A DNA stretch of 64,000 bases from SHZI01 sp031409515 (GTDB lineage: Bacteria > Pseudomonadota > Gammaproteobacteria > Steroidobacterales > GCA-2729495): assembly GCA_031409515.1 (NCBI GenBank), contig JANNXJ010000022.1, positions 1-64,000 of the forward strand. The letters are read 5' to 3'. Below the pieces are notes generated by a model, which saw only the letters and a program-made list of their open reading frames with translations, was not told the DNA's origin and ran no database searches. Numbering within the stretch: position 1 is the stretch's first letter; every line of letters begins with the position of its first letter. Made by a program: the position numbers and the translations under genes. Positions 26,773 to 34,131 of this stretch are shown one piece after another.

Positions 26773-27228
26773 CTACAGCGACAGCGATTCGAGTTCAGCC
26801 GGCAGTCCCAACCCGCCGCCGCCCTCGCCGTCCAGCCAGCTGTCGCGGCGCTCGTTCCAGCGCTGCTCAGCCCATAACTCAAACTTGTTGCCCTGCCCGA
26901 TCAGCATCACGTCTCGTTCGAGAGCCGCGAAATCCCGCAGCTCCCGGGGAATCAGCACGCGGCCACTGCCGTCCAGCTCCAGCTCGCTGGCGTAGCCCAC
27001 CATCAGCCGCTGGAGACGCCGGGTGCTCTGGTTGAAACTCGAGAGGCGCATCAACTTGCGCTCTATCTCTTCCCAGTCGGGCAGCGGGTAGAGGAGCAGG
27101 CAGTGATCCTGGTCCACGGTGCAGATCAGCTGGCCGCTGCACCGGGTGGCCAGCCGGTCCCGGTAGCGCACGGGAATGGCGAGCCGCCCCTTGGCGTCCA
27201 GGGTGATCTGGGTTGCCCCCCTAAACAT
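26773..27228 (-). CDS. mraZ: transcriptional regulator MraZ
   Basis: DNA-binding AbrB/MazE-fold protein with two tandem DXXXR motifs (DAKGRLAIPVRYR and DGSGRVLIPRELR) that forms rings and represses the dcw operon. ATG 27228 matches the family N-terminus MFRGATQITLD; a GTG at 27252 in frame would add 8 non-family residues. About 151 aa. Its own operator is visible just upstream (27248-27282). The C-terminus carries an extra glycine-rich tail (GEGGGGLGLPAELESLSL). Confidence 0.97.
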   Translation of the reverse strand: MFRGATQITLDAKGRLAIPVRYRDRLATRCSGQLICTVDQDHCLLLYPLPDWEEIERKLMRLSSFNQSTRRLQRLMVGYASELELDGSGRVLIPRELRDFAALERDVMLIGQGNKFELWAEQRWNERRDSWLDGEGGGGLGLPAELESLSL

Positions 27229-27247
27229 GGTCTTTAGGGCCTTTCGG

Positions 27248-27282
27248 CCCACGTTCTCCCACTAGACGCCACTTCGCGACAC
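27248..27282 (-). promoter_or_regulatory. MraZ operator: 10-bp-spaced GTGGG boxes
   Basis: Read on the minus strand: GTGGG at 27248-27252 and 27258-27262, GTGGC at 27268-27272, and a degenerate GTGTC at 27278-27282 that reaches into the -10 hexamer. The spacing is exactly 10 bp, one helical turn. MraZ is known to bind TGGG-type repeats with 5-nt spacers upstream of mraZ in E. coli, so this is very probably the autoregulatory site of the dcw operon. Confidence 0.88.
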
Positions 27283-27309
27283 TATATGTTTCGGCTGTAC
27301 GAGCGTCAA
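27281..27309 (-). promoter_or_regulatory. Pmra, sigma-70 promoter of the dcw operon
   Basis: On the minus strand TTGACG (27304-27309), a 17-bp spacer and TATAGT (27281-27286) form a near-consensus promoter, the best in the window. The start of transcription should fall near 27274, between the third and fourth MraZ boxes, so bound MraZ would cover the initiation site. Confidence 0.85.
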
Positions 27310-27547
27310 CACAACTTGTGGAAAAAAGGTGGGGCGACAGGTGCTTAGGGGTGGGAGACGTTTCTCGACCCGGTCCTTCGGCGGACAACACGGGCACTAA
27401 ATCATCGGCTTAGAACAGCTTTCTCCAGCCCGGGTGCACTGCACTCACCCGCCCGCTGGAGGGCGTCTGCCACAACCCTGGGGATCTCCCGCGAGGCAAT
27501 CGCGCAAACCCGGGTCGGTGACCCGACCCTTCGGTATCGTTCGGGGG

Positions 27548-28627
27548 ATGCCCGGGGGCCAGCGCCGCATCATTCATCTGGACATGGACGCGTTCTACAC
27601 GTCCGTGGAGCAGCGGGACGACCCCCGCCTCCGGGGCCGGCCGGTGGCGGTCGGGGGCTCGCCCCAGAGCCGCGGGGTGGTGGCCGCCGCAAGCTACGAA
27701 GCGCGGGCCTTCGGCGTGTGCTCAGCCATGCCCATGGCCCGGGCGCTCCGGCAATGCCCGGATCTCGTCATCGTCCGGCCCGATTTCCCCCGTTACCGGG
27801 AGGCCTCCCAGCGGGTCATGGCCATCCTCAGGTCCGCCACTCCCCTGGTCGAGCCGCTGTCCCTGGATGAGGCCTACCTGGATGTCACTGAAAACCTCTG
27901 GGGTGAGCCGCTGGCCACCGAGGTGGCGAAGGAACTGAAGCGCCGGATCCGCGCCGAACTGTCCCTCACGGCCTCGGCCGGCGTCGCCCCCAACAAGTTT
28001 CTGGCCAAGATCGCCTCCGGGTGGCAGAAGCCCGACGGTCTGACGGTGGTCGCGCCCGGCCGAGTTGAAGCCTTCCTGCAGAAGCTCCCGGTGGAGGCGC
28101 TGTGGGGTGTCGGCCCGGTAACCGCCAAGAAGCTAAGAGCCATCGGCATCGGACGACTGGTGGACGTCCGGACTGCCGACCCGGTACTCCTCGCGGAAGC
28201 CGTGGGCAGCCTTGCAGACTGGCTGCGCCGGCTTGCCCGGGGCGACGACCCCCGGGAGGTCACTCCCGACCGGCCCTGGAAGTCCATATCCGCTGAAACA
28301 ACCTATGCGGACGACCTGCGGGAGGTCGCGGCCATGCATGTCGAGCTTGAGCGACTCGCCGCGCGGGTGGCGGCGTCACTGCAGGCGAAGGAACTCCGGG
28401 CACGCACCGTGACGATCAAGGTCCGCTACGCCGATTTCGCCACCGTCACCCGCAGTCATACGGATGACACGCTCCAGTGTGACGCGGCGGCGCTTACCCG
28501 GCGTGCACTCCTGCTCCTGGGACGGACCGACGCCGCCTCCCGCCCCGTCCGTCTGCTTGGGGTCGGCACCCACGGGCTGGTGGCAGGTGGCGACGCCGCG
28601 CCGGCTACTGGTTGGCTGGCGCTCTGA
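27548..28627 (+). CDS. dinB: DNA polymerase IV
   Basis: Y-family translesion polymerase. Catalytic acidic residues are intact: D12 in HLDMDAFYTSVEQ and D107/E108 in SLDEAYLDVT. Also seen: ASYEARAFGVCSAMP, the thumb helix-hairpin-helix LWGVGPVTAKKLRAIGIGRLVDV, and a little-finger domain. The frame is open for 114 nt upstream but ATG 27548 gives the usual 359-aa protein. I found no LexA box (CTG-N10-CAG type) in the upstream gap 27310-27547, so SOS control is not evident. The C-terminus does not show a clear beta-clamp peptide. Confidence 0.95.
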   Translation: MPGGQRRIIHLDMDAFYTSVEQRDDPRLRGRPVAVGGSPQSRGVVAAASYEARAFGVCSAMPMARALRQCPDLVIVRPDFPRYREASQRVMAILRSATPLVEPLSLDEAYLDVTENLWGEPLATEVAKELKRRIRAELSLTASAGVAPNKFLAKIASGWQKPDGLTVVAPGRVEAFLQKLPVEALWGVGPVTAKKLRAIGIGRLVDVRTADPVLLAEAVGSLADWLRRLARGDDPREVTPDRPWKSISAETTYADDLREVAAMHVELERLAARVAASLQAKELRARTVTIKVRYADFATVTRSHTDDTLQCDAAALTRRALLLLGRTDAASRPVRLLGVGTHGLVAGGDAAPATGWLAL

Positions 28628-28641
28628 GGGTTCAGACGGGG

Positions 28642-28663
28642 TCGCGGCGGTCGTCGCTCCTAC
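28642..28663 (-). repeat. degenerate REP-like unit
   Basis: A 22-nt copy with conserved ends (TCGCG and CGCTCCTAC) and a diverged centre, 15 nt after the dinB stop. It keeps the flanking CTG seen next to other copies (CTGTAGGAGCG on the minus strand). Here it does not supply a stop codon. Confidence 0.65.
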
Positions 28664-28734
28664 AGGCTCTGCACTCGAATCGGTGTAATCCGGGCAGATT
28701 TGACGCTCGACTGGTTGATCAGTAGTCCGCATGC

Positions 28735-28763
28735 TTGAGACTTTACTTATAAAGGCTTATATT
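28735..28763 (+). promoter_or_regulatory. promoter/operator of the toxin-antitoxin pair
   Basis: TTGAGA (28735-28740), a 17-bp spacer and TATATT (28758-28763) form a good sigma-70 promoter directly before the toxin gene. An inverted repeat TATAA-AGGC-TTATA (28748-28761) overlaps the -10 and is a plausible operator for the HTH antitoxin. The stretch is much more A+T-rich than its surroundings. Confidence 0.6.
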
Positions 28764-28768
28764 TCCTC

Positions 28769-29023
28769 GTGAATAGCATCGAGTGGACCATCAGGGCCGC
28801 ACGACAGCTGCTCAAGCTTGAGAAGGCGATTCAGAGCCGAATTCGGGATGGGGTCCAGGGCCTGCGAACGTTTCCGGCAACCGCCAACATCAAGCGACTG
28901 GTGGGTCATAAGTATCCCTACCGACTGCGTGTCGCCAACTACCGGGTGTTTTTTGAGTTCGACGGCGTCATACAGGTAGTCACGATTGAAGAAATACGGA
29001 AACGCGATGACCACACGTACTGA
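28769..29023 (+). CDS. RelE/ParE-superfamily toxin
   Basis: Predicted 84-aa ribosome-dependent mRNA interferase of the RelE fold. It shows the family order: SIEWTIRAARQLLKL, helical stretch, LVGHKYPYRLRVANYRVFFEFDG, then a C-terminal IQVVTIEEIRKRDDHTY with the usual basic and aromatic residues. Start codon is GTG 28769. The toxin precedes the antitoxin, the HigBA-like order, and the two genes overlap by 17 nt. Assignment to a subfamily is not possible by eye. Confidence 0.88.
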   Translation: MNSIEWTIRAARQLLKLEKAIQSRIRDGVQGLRTFPATANIKRLVGHKYPYRLRVANYRVFFEFDGVIQVVTIEEIRKRDDHTY

Positions 29024-29357
29024 GGTTCAGACGATTCGGGATCAGAACGGGACGACGGTTTATGCCGTGGTGCCCATCGCCGACTACAAGGAACTGGTGG
29101 TCCGGGCGCGCACCGCCGGGCTACGCAAGCAGGGGGCAGTTCCCCACGAGGTCGTCAGCCTGATGGTGGACGGCGCCTCTGCAGCCAGAGCCTGGCGCGA
29201 ACATCTGGGACTCACCCAAACACAGGTGGCAAGCCGGATGAAGATTTCCCAGGCCGCACTGGCCCAGATGGAAAAGTCGCTGCGCCCTCGCAAAGCTACC
29301 CGGGTCAAGCTCGCTGCGGCGCTCCGGATACGGGTCGAACAACTGTTGATTGCTTAG
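29007..29357 (+). CDS. XRE-family HTH antitoxin
   Basis: Cognate antitoxin and likely autorepressor of the preceding RelE-like toxin. The N-terminal part (TEVQTIRDQNGTTVYAVVPIADYKELV) resembles the Phd/YefM-like strand-helix used to cap toxins, and a C-terminal XRE helix-turn-helix follows (WREHLGLTQTQVASRMKISQAALAQMEKS, residues about 64-95). I chose ATG 29007 (about 116 aa), inside the toxin gene, over ATG 28986. Its stop lies only a few nt from the 3' end of the convergent rnpB. Confidence 0.88.
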   Translation: MTTRTEVQTIRDQNGTTVYAVVPIADYKELVVRARTAGLRKQGAVPHEVVSLMVDGASAARAWREHLGLTQTQVASRMKISQAALAQMEKSLRPRKATRVKLAAALRIRVEQLLIA

Positions 29358-29362
29358 GAAAG

Positions 29363-29739
29363 AGCGAGTCGGCCGATAAGCCGGGTTCTGTCGAGGGCAA
29401 TCATTCCTCTGGGATCGTTGTCACCAACCACCTCAAGCGACCTACCCGGAAGCCCGCGGGGCGACGGTGCGTCCCTTGCGGAACGCTGCTTCCCTATTTG
29501 GTCTTGCTCCGGGTGGGGTTTACCGTGCCGCGATGTGTTGCCACCCGCGCGGTGCGCTCTTACCGCACCTTTTCACCCTTACCGGGACCCCGGAGTGACC
29601 CGGGAATCCTTAGGCGGTTATTTTCTGTGGCACTTTCCGTAGGCTCGCGCCTCCCAGGCGTTACCTGGCACCCTGCCCGCCGGAGCCCGGACTTTCCTCC
29701 CGCGTGCAAGCACGCGAGCGATTGCCTGGCCGACTCGCC
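29363..29739 (-). ncRNA. rnpB: RNase P RNA (type A)
   Basis: Catalytic RNA of RNase P, which matures tRNA 5' ends. Universal blocks are present on the minus strand: GAGGAAAGTCCGGGCTCC (29682-29699), the GTGCCAGGTAACGCCTGGG segment, AAGGGTGAAAAGGTGCGGTAAGAGCGCACC, the AGAGCGC/GGAGCAAG region and, at the 3' end, ACAGAACCCGGCTTAT (29376-29391). Stem P1 is an 11-bp perfect pairing of 29728-29738 with 29364-29374, which fixes the ends to within a few nt. Open frames across this region are meaningless. Confidence 0.97.
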
Positions 29740-29830
29740 GGGGCACGGTACCACGACTCGGTTGCCCGTTAGCAATGGGCCGAAACACCGGGTACTCTGC
29801 CGCGCTCACCGACCACAACAGGAGTACCTC

Positions 29831-30517
29831 GTGCCCAGCCCCGCCGCCACCCGTATCGCCCCACCGCCCGGCGCCTTGCCGGGGTGGGTCATTGCCCTGC
29901 TGGCCGCCGGTCTCCTGAGTGGCTGCTCGCGGTCCGTCGTTGTCGACGGTTCCTTTAACCAGGGGGCGACGCGGGTCGGGGGCTACTCCAACATCCTCGT
30001 GGTGGGCGTGAGTCCGGACGTCAACGGCCGCTGTGCCTTCGAGCAGGCGCTGGCTGCGGTCCTGCGGAGCGCAACGGTGAAGGCCACCATGAGCTGCTCG
30101 GTATTGAACACCAAGGAGCCGCTCACCCGGGAGGCTGTGGAGGGTGCCGTCGCCTCTCTCGGCGCGGACGCAGTGCTCGCGACCACCCTGATCGCGTCCA
30201 CACAGAAGGCCAAGGAAGGTGGCTCCGCCGATGCGCGGGGCGGTGGCTACTACAAAGCCACGGACTTCGGCTATGACTACGGCTTCTATGGCGCCTACGG
30301 TGTGCCCGTGGTTTATGGCGAGTTTGTGACGGCGCCGTCTGTCTTCTCGATCACCGGCACAGCGCGGCTTTCAACGCGGCTGTTCAAGGCCGATGACGCC
30401 ACTATCGTCTACACCCTGGTCACCAAAGCCAAGAACCTGTCATCCCGCGAAATGGCCATCGCGGAAATCGCCCCGGCGATCGCCGCCAGATTGTCCAGCG
30501 ACGGCCTGATTCGCTAG
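29831..30517 (+). CDS. putative lipoprotein of unknown function
   Basis: I do not recognise this family. Starting from GTG 29831 (AGGAG 6 nt upstream), the 228-aa product has a hydrophobic signal segment (GWVIALLAAGLLSGC) with a clear lipobox LSGC, so it is probably a lipid-anchored periplasmic or outer-membrane protein. The middle has a Gly/Tyr/Asp-rich stretch (RGGGYYKATDFGYDYGFYG) and the C-terminal half is beta-strand-like. It converges on rsmI with a 5-nt gap. A longer open frame upstream overlaps rnpB and is not used. Confidence 0.75.
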   Translation: MPSPAATRIAPPPGALPGWVIALLAAGLLSGCSRSVVVDGSFNQGATRVGGYSNILVVGVSPDVNGRCAFEQALAAVLRSATVKATMSCSVLNTKEPLTREAVEGAVASLGADAVLATTLIASTQKAKEGGSADARGGGYYKATDFGYDYGFYGAYGVPVVYGEFVTAPSVFSITGTARLSTRLFKADDATIVYTLVTKAKNLSSREMAIAEIAPAIAARLSSDGLIR

Positions 30518-30522
30518 CGCGC

Positions 30523-31443
30523 TCAGTCCTCGGCGGGAGCCTGGCCACTGGCCAGGCGATAGGCCGCCTTCCGGGAAGCCCCGGTCAACCGCGCAGCGAG
30601 GCTGGCGGCCTGGGAGGCCGGCAGTTCCGCTGCCAGGATGCCGACCACGCGGGCCAGTTCGGCCTCGTCCGTCCTCTTTTCCGCACCGCTGCCGGCCAGC
30701 AGCCAGGTGCACTCCCCGCGGTCCCCGCCCGGGTCGGCAAGGACGGCAGCCCGCACCTCCGCCAGACTGCCCCGGTAGACGGTCTCGTGGAGCTTGGTCA
30801 GCTCCCGGCCGACCGCGGCAGCCCGCTCCGGGCCGAAGACGGCAATCGCGTCGGCCAGAGTGTCCCCTAGCCGATTGGTGGACTCATAGAAGACCAGGGT
30901 TTCTCCCCGCGGGGCCAGCTCCTGCAGCCGGGCAGTCCGGGCGGCGGAACGGGCTGGCAGAAAGCCCTCGAAGTAGAACCGGTCGGTCGGCAAGCCCGCC
31001 ACCGACAGGGCAGCAATAGCGGCGCAGGGGCCCGGCACGGGGCTGACCGGCAGATTGGCTGACCGCAGGGCTGCCAGCAGCCGGTAGCCGGGGTCGCTGA
31101 TGAGTGGCGTGCCCGCATCGGTAACCAGCGCCACGGTATCGCCGGCACGCAGGCGCGCAAGGATCTCGTCCACCCGGCCCGCCTCATTGTGTTCGTGGAG
31201 GGACACCAGGCGGGCGGTGATGCCGGCGTGGGTTAGCAATTGCCCGGTGTGCCGGGTATCCTCGGCGGCGACGAGTGCGACGCTACCAAGAACCTCGCGC
31301 GCACGCGGACTCAGGTCTCCCATGTTGCCAATCGGCGTTGCCACGACATACAGCGTGCCCGGCCGCAACGGTGCGCCAGCACGACCGCCGCGCCGGTCGG
31401 CCTTGTCGCCGGCCGGAGGCTCGCTGCTGGCAATGTCACTCAT
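30523..31443 (-). CDS. rsmI: 16S rRNA (cytidine1402-2'-O)-methyltransferase RsmI
   Basis: Tetrapyrrole-methylase-fold enzyme (YraL) that adds the 2'-O-methyl group to C1402 of 16S rRNA. Seen: LYVVATPIGNMGDLSPRA, AEDTRHTGQLL, VSLHEHNE, VTDAGTPLISDPGYRL, PVPGPCAAIAALSVAGLPTDRFYFEGFLP, and FYESTNRL. The start is uncertain: ATG 31443 (306 aa) adds about 25 residues to the usual N-terminus; TTG 31368 would give a more typical 281-aa protein and less overlap with the divergent lpoA. Confidence 0.94.
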   Translation of the reverse strand: MSDIASSEPPAGDKADRRGGRAGAPLRPGTLYVVATPIGNMGDLSPRAREVLGSVALVAAEDTRHTGQLLTHAGITARLVSLHEHNEAGRVDEILARLRAGDTVALVTDAGTPLISDPGYRLLAALRSANLPVSPVPGPCAAIAALSVAGLPTDRFYFEGFLPARSAARTARLQELAPRGETLVFYESTNRLGDTLADAIAVFGPERAAAVGRELTKLHETVYRGSLAEVRAAVLADPGGDRGECTWLLAGSGAEKRTDEAELARVVGILAAELPASQAASLAARLTGASRKAAYRLASGQAPAED

Positions 31444-32647
31444 GGGGTTCATTGTCGGAGCAGCAGGCCAGCCCCTGCAACCCACCACCGCCCCGGCGGC
31501 GCAGCCGGCTGCTGCCGGTGCGCCTCTCGTGGCCCTGGTCGTGCCGTTATCCGGCCGCCAGGAGTCGCTGGGCATGGCGATCCGTGACGGGTTCATAGCC
31601 GCCAGCCTTGAGGTGCCCGAGAGCAGGCGGTTCAACACCCTGATCATCGACGAAGCCCGGGTGAGCGCCGCAGAGGCCCACGCCCAGGCCCTGAATGCGG
31701 GGGCCAAGGTGCTGGTTGGACCGCTGCTCAAGGAGTCTGTCGTCGCCCTGGCGCCGCTGGTGGGCGCCAGCGCAGGACCCCTGCCAGGGCAAATGGCAGT
31801 CCTTGCGCTCAATAATCTGGCCGACACCGATCCAGGCAATGGCGTTCTGTGGCAGTTCGCCCTCGCGCCGGAAGACGAGGCCCGGGAGATTGCGGCCCGG
31901 GCTGTCGCCCTCAGGCAGCTGCGGGCGGTTGTGCTCATTCCAGCGACCGAGTGGGGCCAGCGGTTGCTCGCGGCGTTCTCTGCAGAGTTCGCCCTGCGCG
32001 GCGGCGTCGTGGTGGACACCCGGACGTACCTTCCGGGAGCTCCAGACTTTACGGTACCCATCCGCAGCCTTCTGTTAACGACCGAACCCGGGCCGGCCGC
32101 CGCGGGTTCAGCAGCAAATCCTGCGGAAAAACCCGGTTTGTCACCGGGACGGCGGCAGGACGTGGACTTTATTCTGGTGGTGGCCAATCGCAGCAACGGC
32201 AGACAGATCCTGCCCCAGCTCAGGTTCTTTGGCGCCAGCGATCTCCCCACCTACAGCACCTCTGCAATCTGGGAAGACGGTGGCGCAGACGACGATGATC
32301 TGAACGGCGTGATTTTTCCGGACAGCCCATGGGTCATTGCCCCGAACAGCCGCCAGTTGCTGGTGAAGAATGGCGTGGTCCGCCACTGGGGCCGGGCCCT
32401 GCTCACCGTGTCCCGGCTCTACGGTCTGGGCTACGACGCCTACCAGCTCCTGCCCGAAGTCCTGGGCCAGCCGTCTCCGGGGCCCTTCGCTCTTGGCGAA
32501 ATCCCCGGAGCTTCCGGCATGCTCTACGCGGATGCGACGGGACGCATTCACAGGCGGCTCACCTTTGCGGAAATCCGGGGAGGGCGCCCGATGTCCCTGC
32601 CGGCACCGCTGCCGGCAAGCTCACCAGCGCCACCCAGGGATCCCTGA
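31355..32647 (+). CDS. lpoA: LpoA/LppC-like penicillin-binding protein activator, short form
   Basis: Related to the C-terminal periplasmic-binding-protein-fold domain of LpoA, the outer-membrane activator of PBP1a. Seen: VALVVPLSGRQESLGMAIRDGF, VLVGPLLKESVVALAPL, LNNLADTDPGNGVLWQFALAPEDEAR, and YGLGYDAYQLL. It is short (about 430 aa): the N-terminal TPR-like domain of E. coli LpoA is missing. From GTG 31355 a signal-like segment exists (arginine-rich, then SLLAMSLMGFIVGAAG) but there is no lipobox cysteine. ATG 31433 is an alternative start. The 5' end overlaps divergent rsmI. The order lpoA-yraN-diaA is classic. Confidence 0.82.
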   Translation: MPGRNGAPARPPRRSALSPAGGSLLAMSLMGFIVGAAGQPLQPTTAPAAQPAAAGAPLVALVVPLSGRQESLGMAIRDGFIAASLEVPESRRFNTLIIDEARVSAAEAHAQALNAGAKVLVGPLLKESVVALAPLVGASAGPLPGQMAVLALNNLADTDPGNGVLWQFALAPEDEAREIAARAVALRQLRAVVLIPATEWGQRLLAAFSAEFALRGGVVVDTRTYLPGAPDFTVPIRSLLLTTEPGPAAAGSAANPAEKPGLSPGRRQDVDFILVVANRSNGRQILPQLRFFGASDLPTYSTSAIWEDGGADDDDLNGVIFPDSPWVIAPNSRQLLVKNGVVRHWGRALLTVSRLYGLGYDAYQLLPEVLGQPSPGPFALGEIPGASGMLYADATGRIHRRLTFAEIRGGRPMSLPAPLPASSPAPPRDP

Positions 32648-32666
32648 GAGGTCGGGGTGCGTCGCC

Positions 32667-33056
32667 ATGATGCCGGGGCCCCGGCATCTTCAGTATGGCG
32701 TGGCTGCTGAGGCGCTGGCCGCGCGCCACCTGGCAAACCAGGGACTCTGCCTCGTCGTGCGCAACTTCCGGGCCCGGTTCGGCGAACTGGACCTGGTCAT
32801 GACGGAGCGGAACGTCCTCGTCATTGTTGAGGTGCGAGCCCGGCGCAAGACCAACGTCACCCTGCCCGGCGGCACCATCGATTTCCGGAAGCAGCGGCGG
32901 CTGATCGGCGCCGCCCGTTACTTCCTTCTGCGCCACAGGCACTACGCGTCGTGGCCGGTGCGCTTCGACGTGGTGGAGGTCACCGGGGAGCTGTCTGACC
33001 CCCGGATACGCTGGACCCGCGCCGCCTTCTCGCTGGATGACGTGGCGGGCCGCTGA
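32667..33056 (+). CDS. yraN: YraN/UPF0102 nuclease-fold protein
   Basis: Small protein of the UPF0102 family with a restriction-endonuclease-like core: GVAAEALAARHLANQGL, NFRARFGELDLVM and VIVEVRARR contain the conserved E/D...E-x-K/R-type residues. Its biochemical role is not established; the family is often placed near Holliday-junction or ribosome-maturation functions by context. ATG 32667 or the next codon, also ATG, is the start. About 129 aa. The frame open upstream lies inside lpoA. Confidence 0.92.
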   Translation: MMPGPRHLQYGVAAEALAARHLANQGLCLVVRNFRARFGELDLVMTERNVLVIVEVRARRKTNVTLPGGTIDFRKQRRLIGAARYFLLRHRHYASWPVRFDVVEVTGELSDPRIRWTRAAFSLDDVAGR

Positions 33057-33099
33057 ACACCGGCAGTATCATGACCCTTTAACCAGACTGGAGCCGACC

Positions 33100-33690
33100 A
33101 TGTCCCTGACGGACGCCATACGTGGCCATTTCGCCGAGAGCATCGCCACGAAGCAGGCGGCAGTGGCCGTGCTCGTCGACCCGATAGCAGCCGCGACGAA
33201 AATGCTCAGCGAGTCACTCGGAGCCGGCGGGAAGATTCTGAGCTGCGGTAACGGTGGTTCCGCCGGCGACGCGCAGCACTTCTCTGCGGAACTGCTGAAC
33301 CGTTTCGAGCGCGAGCGCCCTCCGCTCTCGGCCATGGCACTGTCGACGGATACTTCCACACTCACCTCCATCGCCAATGACTATGCCTATGAGCAGGTCT
33401 TCTCCAAGCAGGTCACGGCCCTGGGCCGCTCCGGCGACGTGCTGCTGGCGATATCCACGTCGGGCAATTCACCCAACGTGGTGGCCGCCATTCGCGCCGC
33501 CCATGAGCGTGGCTTGCGGGTCGTCGCCCTGACGGGGCGTAACGGTGGACAGATCGCAGGAGCCCTGCGGTCCGGGGACGTCGAGATCCGCGTCCCGGCG
33601 GAGCGCACGGCCCGCATTCAGGAGGTGCACCTGGTCGTGATCCACTGCCTCTGCGACGGGATCGACAGGACGCTCTACGGCGCGCTGTAG
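33100..33690 (+). CDS. diaA: SIS-domain protein DiaA (DnaA-associating factor)
   Basis: Sugar-isomerase-fold protein; DiaA binds DnaA and promotes timely initiation at oriC, and its paralogue GmhA is sedoheptulose-7-phosphate isomerase. The 196-aa length equals E. coli DiaA, and HFSAELLNRFERERP, LAISTSGNSPNVVAA and AERTARIQEVHLVVIHCLCDGID align with it. Context (lpoA-yraN-diaA) favours DiaA over GmhA. Its final codons CTG-TAG coincide with the start of a REP-like unit. Confidence 0.88.
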   Translation: MSLTDAIRGHFAESIATKQAAVAVLVDPIAAATKMLSESLGAGGKILSCGNGGSAGDAQHFSAELLNRFERERPPLSAMALSTDTSTLTSIANDYAYEQVFSKQVTALGRSGDVLLAISTSGNSPNVVAAIRAAHERGLRVVALTGRNGGQIAGALRSGDVEIRVPAERTARIQEVHLVVIHCLCDGIDRTLYGAL

Positions 33691-33734
33691 GAGCGCCTTT
33701 AGGCGCGATCGGTCGCGCCGGTCGGCGCTCCTAC
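33687..33734. repeat. inverted pair of REP-like units between diaA and sspB
   Basis: Unit 33687-33708 faces unit 33713-33734 with a 4-nt gap; the second has a diverged centre. The outer GTAG of each supplies the TAG stop of its gene: diaA (33688-33690, plus) and sspB (33731-33733, minus). The pair can fold into a long hairpin on either transcript and may act as a bidirectional terminator. Confidence 0.85.
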
Positions 33735-34087
33735 TTCACTATTTTGAGCGACGGCCGCCCGGCCGGCGCTGGGGTGGGCGCCGCCGGTGGCTCCGGGGCG
33801 GGTTCGGCGCCGGACGCGGCGTACTCGTCGACGGGAAACACCAGGCCCTCGCCCGTCTCCCGGGCGTAAATGCCAAGAACCGCAGCCAGAGGCGCGCGCA
33901 CGGTGCGCGGCACGCCGCCGAAGCGGGCGTCGAAACTGATCTCGTCGTTGGTGAGCTCCAGGCGACTGGTGGCTGAATAGCTCACATTCAGGATGATGCG
34001 GCCGTCCTGGACATGCTGCTCCGGAACGGCAACCCCCGGCTGAGTCGCGTCCACGACGAGATGCGGCGTCTGGCCGTTATCCGTCAT
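33731..34087 (-). CDS. sspB: ClpXP specificity-enhancing factor SspB
   Basis: Adaptor that delivers ssrA-tagged and other substrates to ClpXP. The Sm-like core is clear (TPHLVVDATQPGVAVPEQHV, LELTNDEISFDARFGGVPRTV, APLAAVLGIYARETGEGLVF), followed by an alanine/proline-rich linker and the ClpX-binding tail RPSLKIVK. Oddity: the conserved first helix (PKRPYLLRALHQW) is encoded in frame upstream of ATG 34087, up to about 34129, but no ATG, GTG or TTG occurs between this helix and the preceding in-frame stop. The boundary given is the first canonical start; the real protein is probably about 15 residues longer. Confidence 0.9.
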   Translation of the reverse strand: MTDNGQTPHLVVDATQPGVAVPEQHVQDGRIILNVSYSATSRLELTNDEISFDARFGGVPRTVRAPLAAVLGIYARETGEGLVFPVDEYAASGAEPAPEPPAAPTPAPAGRPSLKIVK

Positions 34088-34131
34088 CCACTGGTGCAGG
34101 GCCCGGAGGAGGTAGGGCCGCTTCGGCGTGA

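Noticed and set aside
27328..27356. Additional GTGGG boxes on the plus strand upstream of Pmra
   Set aside because: They are on the opposite strand, at irregular 12- and 10-bp spacing, and upstream of the -35; not convincing as MraZ sites.
27310..27547. LexA box upstream of dinB
   Set aside because: No CTGT-N8-ACAG-like palindrome was found in the 237-nt gap; the gap shows no other clear element.
29498..29830. Coding start of the lipoprotein inside the RNase P RNA region
   Set aside because: The region encodes rnpB on the other strand; GTG 29831 with AGGAG and an adjacent signal peptide is the better start.
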